In this document: piece after piece, positions 1 through 5,291 of the stretch
Layout of the letters: every line of letters starts with the position of its first letter
Numbering within the stretch: position 1 is the first letter of the stretch
NCBI GenBank assembly: GCA_964432985.1
Contig: CAYSPT010000126.1
Coordinates: 1-8,066, forward strand
Length of the DNA: 8,066 nt
Source of the DNA: CAYSPT01 sp964432985
GTDB taxonomy: Bacteria > Muiribacteriota > CAYSPT01
Direction of reading: 5' to 3'
The notes under the pieces: model-generated
Told to the model about the DNA's origin: nothing
Database searches by the model: none
Seen by the model: only the letters and a program-made list of their open reading frames with translations
Program-made: the position numbers and the translations under genes

Positions 1-2
1 TA

Positions 3-52
3 GAGGTTGTCCTCAAAATTAGGACAGTCTCGAACTGACCACTGGTGCAGTG
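3..52. repeat. Tandem repeat unit, copy 1 (41-nt core plus palindrome)
   Basis: The core at 3-43 matches the core at 57-97 in 40 of 41 positions; the only difference is T at 19 versus A at 73. The period is 54 bases. The unit is built from overlapping short inverted repeats: GAGG/CCTC (3-6, 11-14), TGTCCT/AGGACA around a 7-base loop (8-13, 21-26) and CAGT/ACTG (25-28, 34-37). It ends in CACTG-GTG-CAGTG (40-52). The first two stems share bases, so they could not both form in one molecule. The unit lies 100 bases beyond the clpB stop codon and starts at the window edge, so more copies may lie to the left. It could be a mobile-element end, a REP-type repeat or a protein-binding array. I do not recognise a named family. 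Confidence 0.85.
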
Positions 53-56
53 ATTT

Positions 57-107
57 GAGGTTGTCCTCAAAAATAGGACAGTCTCGAACTGACCACTACA
101 TGTAGTG
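57..107. repeat. Tandem repeat unit, copy 2 (41-nt core plus palindrome)
   Basis: This is the second copy of the 54-base unit. Its core (57-97) keeps the same inverted repeats, TGTCCT at 62-67 and AGGACA at 75-80. Its terminal palindrome at 94-107, CACTACATGTAGTG, is a perfect 14-bp palindrome. It differs in its inner bases from the matching palindrome of copy 1 yet keeps full self-complementarity. The copy lies 46 bases beyond the clpB stop codon, in that gene's 3' flank. No T-run follows any stem in the clpB reading direction, so a simple intrinsic terminator is not supported. Confidence 0.85.
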
Positions 108-152
108 TGCTGCTGCCGGCTTCCAGGTGTCCGCGCTTTTTTCCTGGTTTGT

Positions 153-2786
153 CTACTTCGAATTGTCGTCGATTTTCTCCGGCTCGGCCCAGCTGACTGA
201 CAATGCCCCGTCTTTCACCTCCACGGTCATGGTGGAGCCGTCCGTGATGCTGCCGCCGATTATGGCGCGGCCCAGCTTGGTCTCCAGCTCCCGCTGCAGG
301 TAGCGCTTCAGCGGACGGGCGCCGTACACCGGATCGAAACCGGCCCGGGCGATGAATGAGCGGGCCTCGCCGGTAAGCTCAAGCTTCAGGTCGCGGTCAG
401 ACAGGCGGTTTCTCAGTTCCTCCATCAACAGGTCCACGATCAGCTTGATCTCCTCGAAAGTCAGGGTCTTGAACAGCACCGTGTCGTCCACCCGGTTCAG
501 GAATTCCGGCCGGAACGAGGTCCTGAGCGCTTTCATCACCGAGTCGCGCACATCATCCGGGAGATCACCTTCTTCGGTCACCCCCTCCACCAGGAAGTGG
601 GAGCCGATGTTGCTGGTCATGATGATCACCGTGTTCTTGAAATCCACCGTGCGCCCCTGGCTGTCGGTGACCCGCCCGTCGTCCAGGATCTGCAGAAGCA
701 CGTTGAACACGTCGTGGTGGGCCTTCTCGATCTCGTCGAAGAGAATGACCGAGTAGGGTTTGCGACGCACCGACTCGGTGAGCTGACCGCCCTCCTCGTA
801 GCCTACGTAGCCGGGGGGCGCGCCGATGAGCCGGGACACGGTGTGCTTCTCCATGTACTCGGACATGTCGATTCGGACCATGTTCTCCTCGCTGTCAAAA
901 AGCGCCTGCGCCAGGGTCTTGGCCAGTTCGGTCTTCCCTACCCCGGTGGGCCCCAGGAAAATGAAGGAGCCGATAGGACGTTTGGGATCGCGGATACCGG
1001 CCCGGGCGCGGATGACCGCGTCGGCCACCAGCTGTACCGCTTCGTCCTGCCCCACCACCCGCTCGTGCAGCACTTCGTCCAGGCGTAGCAGCTTCTCACG
1101 CTCCCCTTCCATGAGCCGGGTCACCGGGATGCCGGTCCATTTCGACACGATCTCGGCGATCTCGTCCTCGGTGACCTCCTCGCGCAGCAGCTGCCCGGTG
1201 TCCTGCTTGGCGTTCAGTGATGTCTCGAACTCCTTGAGCTGGTTTTCCAGCTGCGGCAGCCTACCGTGACGAAGCTCGGCGGCCCGGTTGAGATCGTAAG
1301 CCCGCTCGGCTTCTTCCACCTGCCGGCGGACCTGCTCGATCTCCTCGCGCAGGGCCTGGATCTTGTGGATGGCTTCCTTCTCGGCGTCCCACTGGGCTTT
1401 CATGCTGTCGGCGCGGCCCTTGAGCTCCGCCAGCTCTTCGCGCAGGTCCTTGAGACGTTCCTGGCTGGCTTTGTCTTTCTCCTTCTTCAGGGCCGCCTCC
1501 TCGATCTCGAGGCGCATCACCCGGCGGGTGACCTCGTCCAGCTCCGCGGGCATGGAATCGATCTCGGTACGGATCATGGCGCAGGCTTCATCCATCAGGT
1601 CGATGGCCTTGTCGGGCAGGAAACGGTCGGAGATGTAACGGTGGGACAGGGTGGCCGACGCCACCAGGGAGCCGTCCAGGATCTTGACCCCGTGGTGCAC
1701 CTCGAAGCGCTCCTTGAGCCCCCGCAGGATGGAGATGGTGTCCTCCACCGTGGGCTGCTCCACCAGCACCGGCTGGAACCGCCGCTCCAGCGCGGCGTCT
1801 TTCTCGACGTGCTTGCGGTACTCGTCCAAAGTGGTAGCGCCCACGCAGTGAAGCTCGCCGCGGGCTAGCATGGGTTTGAGCATGTTGCCGGCGTCCATTG
1901 AGCCCTCGGCCCGGCCGGCCCCCACGATGTTGTGAAGCTCGTCGATGAAGAGCAGCACCCGGCCCTCGCTCTCCTTGATCTCCTTGAGGACCGCCTTGAG
2001 CCGCTCCTCGAACTGGCCTCTAAACTTGGCCCCGGCCACCAGCGATCCCATGTCCAGGGCGTAGATGGTCTTGCCCTTGAGCCCCTCGGGGACGTCGCCG
2101 CGTACGATCCGGTGGGCCAGTCCTTCAACGATAGCGGTCTTGCCCACTCCCGGCTCGCCGATGAGAACCGGGTTGTTCTTGGTCTTGCGGGACAGGATCC
2201 GGATCACCCGGCGAATCTCGGCGTCGCGCCCGATGACGGGATCGAGCTTGCCGTCACGGGCCTCCTTCACCAGGTCGCGGCCGTAGCGCTCCAGGGATTC
2301 GTACTTCTCCTCGGGATCGGCGGAGTCCACCCGCTGGTTGCCTCTGACCTCGGTCAGGGCCTTGAGAAAGCGGTCGCGGCCCACGTTAAACTGCTTGAGG
2401 ATACGGGACGAGGTGAAACGGTCCGGTTCGTCAAGGGCAGCGGCGAACAGGTGCTCCACCGAGAGATAGTCGTCCTTGAGCCGCTTGGCTTCCTCTTCGG
2501 CGGCGGCCAAAAGCTGGTTCATCCGGCGGCTCATGTACACCTGACCGGCGGCGCCGGGTCCGGACACCGACGGAAGCGCCTGCAGCTCTTTGATGAGCGC
2601 TTCCCTGACCGGCTTCACCGGTACGTCCATCTTGTTGAACAGCCGCGGGATCAGCCCTTCGTCCTGGTCCACCAGGGCCAGCAGCAAGTGCTCCACGTCC
2701 ACCTGCTGGTGCCCCCGGCTTATGGACTCGTTCTGGGCACCCATCAACGCTTCCTGCGTTTTTTGCGTCATCCTGTTGGGATCCAT
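153..2786 (-). CDS. clpB: ATP-dependent chaperone ClpB (Hsp100 disaggregase)
   Basis: Complete 877-residue Hsp100 ATPase. The family forms cytoplasmic hexamers that pull proteins out of aggregates together with DnaK/DnaJ/GrpE. The Clp_N domain spans roughly residues 5-145. NBD1 has Walker A GEPGVGKT (210-217), Walker B VLLFIDE (277-283) and a pore loop KFRG near 254-257; KYRG is more usual, but Phe keeps the aromatic residue. A long charged coiled-coil middle domain (about 400-530) separates ClpB from ClpA. NBD2 has GPTGVGKT (612-619), pore loop GYVG (659-662), Walker B VILFDEIEKAH (680-690) and sensor-2 GAR (822-824). Length is normal for the family and no key motif is missing. The start at 2786 is chosen because AGGAGG sits 10 bases upstream. 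An in-frame ATG at 2810 would add eight residues but lies on the far side of that site. It appears monocistronic. No CIRCE or clear sigma-32 promoter is visible. Confidence 0.97.
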   Translation of the reverse strand: MDPNRMTQKTQEALMGAQNESISRGHQQVDVEHLLLALVDQDEGLIPRLFNKMDVPVKPVREALIKELQALPSVSGPGAAGQVYMSRRMNQLLAAAEEEAKRLKDDYLSVEHLFAAALDEPDRFTSSRILKQFNVGRDRFLKALTEVRGNQRVDSADPEEKYESLERYGRDLVKEARDGKLDPVIGRDAEIRRVIRILSRKTKNNPVLIGEPGVGKTAIVEGLAHRIVRGDVPEGLKGKTIYALDMGSLVAGAKFRGQFEERLKAVLKEIKESEGRVLLFIDELHNIVGAGRAEGSMDAGNMLKPMLARGELHCVGATTLDEYRKHVEKDAALERRFQPVLVEQPTVEDTISILRGLKERFEVHHGVKILDGSLVASATLSHRYISDRFLPDKAIDLMDEACAMIRTEIDSMPAELDEVTRRVMRLEIEEAALKKEKDKASQERLKDLREELAELKGRADSMKAQWDAEKEAIHKIQALREEIEQVRRQVEEAERAYDLNRAAELRHGRLPQLENQLKEFETSLNAKQDTGQLLREEVTEDEIAEIVSKWTGIPVTRLMEGEREKLLRLDEVLHERVVGQDEAVQLVADAVIRARAGIRDPKRPIGSFIFLGPTGVGKTELAKTLAQALFDSEENMVRIDMSEYMEKHTVSRLIGAPPGYVGYEEGGQLTESVRRKPYSVILFDEIEKAHHDVFNVLLQILDDGRVTDSQGRTVDFKNTVIIMTSNIGSHFLVEGVTEEGDLPDDVRDSVMKALRTSFRPEFLNRVDDTVLFKTLTFEEIKLIVDLLMEELRNRLSDRDLKLELTGEARSFIARAGFDPVYGARPLKRYLQRELETKLGRAIIGGSITDGSTMTVEVKDGALSVSWAEPEKIDDNSK

Positions 2787-2796
2787 TGTTTTGGTT

Positions 2797-2802
2797 CCTC
2801 CT
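2797..2802 (-). promoter_or_regulatory. Ribosome binding site of clpB
   Basis: AGGAGG on the minus strand lies 10 bases before the ATG at 2786. It settles the clpB start against the in-frame ATG at 2810, which overlaps the upstream side of this site. Confidence 0.85.
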
Positions 2803-2827
2803 AAGTTCATGTAAACTAAAGTTCATG
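2803..2827. repeat. Short direct repeat in the clpB leader
   Basis: AAGTTCATG occurs at 2803-2811 and again at 2819-2827. With one base of indel the match extends to CTAAGTTCATG versus CTAAAGTTCATG. On the minus strand each copy carries an ATG just upstream of the clpB ribosome binding site. It may be a small duplication or a paired binding site; no function can be assigned. Confidence 0.5.
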
Positions 2828-2897
2828 CGATCAATTTGCTCTGCGAATCAAATCGACACGGTTTGCCATAACGTATTGCACATTTGTTGATTAACTA

Positions 2898-2926
2898 CAT
2901 ATACTTCTACACAGTGGTTATTGCAA
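2898..2926 (-). promoter_or_regulatory. Possible sigma-70-type promoter for clpB
   Basis: On the minus strand TTGCAA (2926-2921) is followed after exactly 17 bases by TATATG (2903-2898). Each hexamer matches its consensus at four of six positions. The implied transcript start near 2890 would give a leader of about 105 bases. The stretch is AT-rich, so a chance match is quite possible. A heat-shock promoter would be expected for clpB, and I do not see one. Confidence 0.25.
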
Positions 2927-3203
2927 GTTGCGTACCAGTACAGTCTAGTCGGTGACAATGCTTTATTAACGGGAGTTTCGGCCACTCGCGGGCTATCCGG
3001 GACGGCGTCAGACAATGTAAATATCACCCATTAGCAGTCTATCGTGGGGAATTATTCCACAAACTTTAAACATTACCAGTTCTCACCACCGCCCCATAAT
3101 TCTACATATTTACCAGTTGCGTCGCCCACCCATCGTGTATCGAAAAGAGTAAGTTGTGTGCATATGTGGTTTAACAGGGTTGTCGCTTATTTTGCAGCAA
3201 TCC

Positions 3204-3300
3204 TGGACATGGACACCACTTCGTTACAGAAAACGTTGTAAAATTCACAACGTTTTCTGCTGAACAGCCCCCGGCCTCCGGTACGTGGACTTGACACCAC
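3204..3300. repeat. Imperfect direct repeats flanking the 3227-3259 hairpin
   Basis: TGGACATGGACACCAC at 3204-3219 resembles TGGACTTGACACCAC at 3286-3300; they share an exact GACACCAC (3212-3219 and 3293-3300). The two copies bracket the perfect inverted repeat. This could be a duplication left by a small inserted element, or coincidence. Confidence 0.35.
3227..3259. repeat. Perfect 13-bp inverted repeat with 7-base loop
   Basis: CAGAAAACGTTGT (3227-3239) and ACAACGTTTTCTG (3247-3259) are exact reverse complements around the loop AAAATTC. Allowing a bulge, the stem gains three further pairs, GTT at 3223-3225 with AAC at 3263-3265. There is no T-run on either side and the flanking genes diverge, so it is a poor candidate for a terminator. 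An operator, a recombination site or the remains of a small palindromic element are possible. It lies where AT-rich sequence changes to GC-rich. Confidence 0.8.
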
Positions 3301-3495
3301 ACACAACTACCCCGGCGTGCGATCCAAATCCTGAGCGCATGCTCCGCCGCCTTCGGCTGGTTGGCGCATACTCCGCGGCGTCCTGGCTGGCTGACGCAGG
3401 CAGATGCGGCATCCGGGTCCATACCGGTTGGCGCTGACAGCCAATATCATGGTACATTGTTCGCCAGAGGTTTTTCCGAAAGTCGTATCAGATGA

Positions 3496-3510
3496 AGGGT
3501 TGATTACCCT
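3496..3510. promoter_or_regulatory. Small hairpin just before the ribosome binding site at 3516
   Basis: AGGGT (3496-3500) and ACCCT (3506-3510) pair around TGATT. The hairpin ends six bases before the purine-rich ribosome binding site of the gene at 3526. It could be a minor operator or leader structure; such a short stem can occur by chance. Confidence 0.25.
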
Positions 3511-3515
3511 GACTC

Positions 3516-3522
3516 GAGGAGG
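3516..3522 (+). promoter_or_regulatory. Ribosome binding site of the gene at 3526
   Basis: GAGGAGG is a strong Shine-Dalgarno sequence, but only three bases (ATT) separate it from the ATG at 3526, closer than usual. No better in-frame start exists nearby, so the ATG remains the best choice. Confidence 0.6.
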
Positions 3523-3525
3523 ATT

Positions 3526-3881
3526 ATGATAGAGATTATCCCCGCCAGACACGAAGACCGCTTCTTCATCGCCCGGGTCACCCGGGCGGCGATTCCGCTG
3601 TTCGAGCCGATTCAACCGGGAGTGTTCGAATCCCTGGCGGCGCGGATAGAGAACGAAGGGCTGTTCAAGGAGTACGAATCTTACGTTATTCGTTATTCAA
3701 ATGATAGAAGGTTTGAGAGGGATAGTGATAACAGTTCCGTCAGGTGTTGTCATTTTTTTTGCGACAAAGACTGCGGTAACATTGATGACGAAAATTGTGT
3801 TACCGGGAATAGAGATGAGGAACCGGCGGAATCGGTCCCCGTGGGTTTCCTGGGGCTGGCAGCCCTCACCCCCGAAATAAC
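3526..3881 (+). CDS. Probable GNAT-family acetyltransferase, N-terminal part (cut by gap)
   Basis: The frame runs 118 complete codons and enters the assembly gap, so the 3' end is unknown. The first 55 residues (IEIIPARHEDRFFIARVTRA onward) resemble the first strand and helices of a GNAT N-acetyltransferase. Residues 104-113 (VPVGFLGLAA) resemble the beta-4 strand of that fold. The acetyl-CoA-binding R/Q-x-x-G-x-G/A motif would lie in the gap, so neither enzyme activity nor substrate can be stated. Between the two matching parts, residues about 57-101 look foreign: AT-rich DNA, five Cys residues (74, 75, 79, 83, 91) and a run of eight Ts. The start follows a strong but closely spaced Shine-Dalgarno. 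The gene converges with the cyclase gene across the gap. Confidence 0.55.
3685..3698. repeat. Tandem GTTATTC pair at the insert's left side
   Basis: GTTATTC occurs twice without spacing (3685-3691, 3692-3698), exactly where the GNAT-like reading frame changes to AT-rich sequence. It could mark the left junction of an insertion or be a local slippage product. Confidence 0.4.
3774..3805. repeat. 8-bp inverted repeat inside the GNAT-like gene
   Basis: CGGTAACA (3774-3781) and TGTTACCG (3798-3805) are exact reverse complements around 16 bases. A second, imperfect pair (TGATAACA near 3726 and TGTTGTCA ending at 3752, seven of eight) lies just upstream. Both fall in the AT-rich segment that interrupts the GNAT similarity, which suggests a palindromic inserted element. 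Confidence 0.5.
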
Positions 3882-3981
3882 NNNNNNNNNNNNNNNNNNN
3901 NNNNNNNNNNNNNNNNNNNNNNNNNNNNNNNNNNNNNNNNNNNNNNNNNNNNNNNNNNNNNNNNNNNNNNNNNNNNNNNNN
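3882..3981. other. Assembly gap (100 Ns)
   Basis: Exactly 100 Ns, the usual placeholder for a scaffold gap of unknown size. It cuts the 3' ends of two convergent genes. Distances and order across it depend on scaffolding and may be wrong. Confidence 0.99.
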
Positions 3982-5156
3982 GTTTTCCCGGTTCTGGCCC
4001 AGATTTTTTTGATCTCGTCGTATATTTCCTCTACGTTCACCGGGCCGCTCGGAACGGGCAGCGGTTTAGTGATCCGTCCGTCATACACTTCGTGGACAAC
4101 CACTGAAGGCCCTCCCGTTTCGAGGACAACGGTTCCGTGCTGGCTCCACTCTACGTGCTCTAATTGAGATGAATCCAGAGCCTGGCGGAACGAATCACTG
4201 GCCAGGATATGGCCGCCCTGCGACATGCGCATGATGTTGAACGCCGTCCGGATAGGAAGCCCCGACCGTCCCTGCTCTTTTCCCGCCGGCTTTTTGAGCA
4301 CCACCGTATCCATGCCGATTCGTACGCTCAGTTTTCGTTCGGCGCGGACCGCGGTCTGGATTCTCAGTGACGTGTCAAGGGCCGATTCGGGAGTCAAAAA
4401 AGCCATGAGCACACCGTCCCCGGTGACCTTGACAACATGTCCCTGGCCTCCCTTTTGAGTAACGAGCTCACGAACCACCTTCTCATGGCTGCTGAGCAAT
4501 GCTCGGCATTTGGCGTCACCATGCGTCTTCAACAGGGCATCGATGCCATCCACCTGTTCGAACACGAAGGTAACCTGGGGAGTTTTCTTCGACCGGGCAA
4601 ACATGTGGACGGTCTTAAATTCGTTGGCGTTCAGTTTCGAAGCGTAGAGACCGGACTCCGCGGCAAACTTTACCACCCGGGTAAGCAGCAGGTGAGGAAC
4701 AATGCGAGCATCGGCAAATACTTCGCCGATGACATCCCCCGGATCTTTGACGATGGCTGCCAGCAGGTGAAGAGAGGACAGGTAATTGCAGCCGCTCACC
4801 GAAGCAATCTGCTCGGCGCGGCGGAAGATGATCTTGCACTCGTCACTGCGGTGTACCACCGTATCATCATGCGTAAAATCCCCCGGTTTCATATATCCGG
4901 CCATGAGGCTGCGAAGCCTGTCGGGATCGGCCTTATAGGGGAGAAACAGATCGCACAGGACCTTGTATTCTTCCTCAAGGGCCATGGCCGAGTGCTCGCT
5001 CATGCCCTTTTGTTGATCTATTCGGCAAATCATCTTTCCCAGGCTGATGATGCCGAGAAACAGATGCTCTTTTTCGATATAACGGTGGCGGCCCGTTACC
5101 GCAGCCCGGGCGGCGATCTGCCAGGCCATTGATGCTCCCACGGAGATGAATTTCAT
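3982..5156 (-). CDS. Clp_N domain fused to class III nucleotide-cyclase-like domain (3' end in gap)
   Basis: 391 codons are visible before the gap. Residues about 10-155 form a Clp N-terminal domain. The first half, AWQIAARAAVTGRHRYIEKE followed by HLFLGI, matches the family pattern for a repeat followed by an EHLLLGL-like segment. The second repeat starts near 107 (CKIIFRRAEQIASV) and has SLHLLAAIV. Residues about 194-358 form a class III adenylate/guanylate cyclase homology domain: VTFVFEQVDG (195-204), VVKVTGDG (241-248), VRIGMDT (278-284) and GGHILAS (314-320). By eye, Lys243 and metal-binding Asp247 are kept. The first metal-binding Asp is Gln201, and the transition-state Asn and Arg positions read Arg303 and Asn307. 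It may therefore be a non-catalytic cyclase fold. There is no signal peptide or membrane segment, so it is probably cytoplasmic. The start is supported by AGGGTGA four bases upstream. It lies downstream of the secretin gene on the same strand. Confidence 0.8.
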
Positions 5157-5160
5157 GTAG

Positions 5161-5167
5161 TCACCCT
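5161..5167 (-). promoter_or_regulatory. Ribosome binding site of the Clp_N-cyclase gene
   Basis: AGGGTGA on the minus strand ends four bases before the ATG at 5156. Pairing through the GGTGA part fits the usual geometry and supports this start over the Met at residue 10. Confidence 0.6.
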
Positions 5168-5251
5168 GCTCTTTCTACCGGATGAAAATATTGTTCGAGG
5201 ATAATGGTATCACTCAACGGAATATAGTGCAATGAATTGGATGACCGGCGG

Positions 5252-5284
5252 AGCTTGTATTCCGGTTTGGAACTCCGGCAAGCT
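5252..5284. repeat. Nested inverted repeat after the secretin stop codon
   Basis: AGCTTG (5252-5257) pairs with CAAGCT (5279-5284), and inside it TTCC (5260-5263) pairs with GGAA (5269-5272). It lies 8-40 bases past the secretin stop in the 135-base spacer before the cyclase gene. No T-run follows in the minus direction, so it is a weak terminator candidate at best; it could protect or process a shared transcript. Confidence 0.35.
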
Positions 5285-5291
5285 GGTAAAC

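Larger units (their letters stand above)
2828..3525. other. Long intergenic region between divergent genes
   Basis: About 700 bases separate clpB (minus) from the gene at 3526 (plus). The part up to about 3260 is AT-rich, rich in stop codons, and shows no convincing gene or RNA. Short open frames here, such as 65 codons on the plus strand at 3044-3241, have unremarkable composition and no recognisable motif. The part from about 3260 to 3460 is clearly more GC-rich and open in three minus-strand frames of 70-102 codons, none of which I recognise. The items I can point to are the inverted repeat at 3227-3259, its flanking direct repeats, and an imperfect palindrome at 3045-3061. The composition change suggests decayed or transferred DNA. 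Confidence 0.6.

Noticed and set aside
3..107. CRISPR array
   Set aside because: The intervals between repeat cores are only 13 bases and are mostly filled by palindromes. Only two units are visible and no cas gene is present.
123..147. Intrinsic terminator after clpB (CCAGG/CCTGG with a run of six Ts nearby)
   Set aside because: The stem is only five pairs with a 15-base loop. In the clpB direction the run reads as As inside the loop, not as a T-tract after the stem.
1932..2804. 290-codon open frame on the plus strand inside clpB
   Set aside because: It is a mirror frame of the GC-rich clpB gene, with no known motif, and clpB is unambiguous on the other strand. The other plus-strand frames within 352-2814 are rejected for the same reason.
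2787..2960. CIRCE or sigma-32 heat-shock control of clpB
   Set aside because: I searched by eye for TTAGCACTC/GAGTGCTAA and for CTTGAA with CCCCAT and found neither.
3044..3241. 65-codon plus-strand frame in the intergenic region
   Set aside because: No ribosome binding site, no recognisable motif, and its end is formed by the inverted repeat.
3291..3319. Promoter with a perfect -35 TTGACA at 3291-3296
   Set aside because: At 16-18 bases downstream the sequence is GC-rich with nothing resembling a -10 element.
3622..3636. tRNA T-arm-like GTTCGAATCCC
   Set aside because: It lies within the GNAT-like coding frame, and no acceptor, D or anticodon stems surround it.
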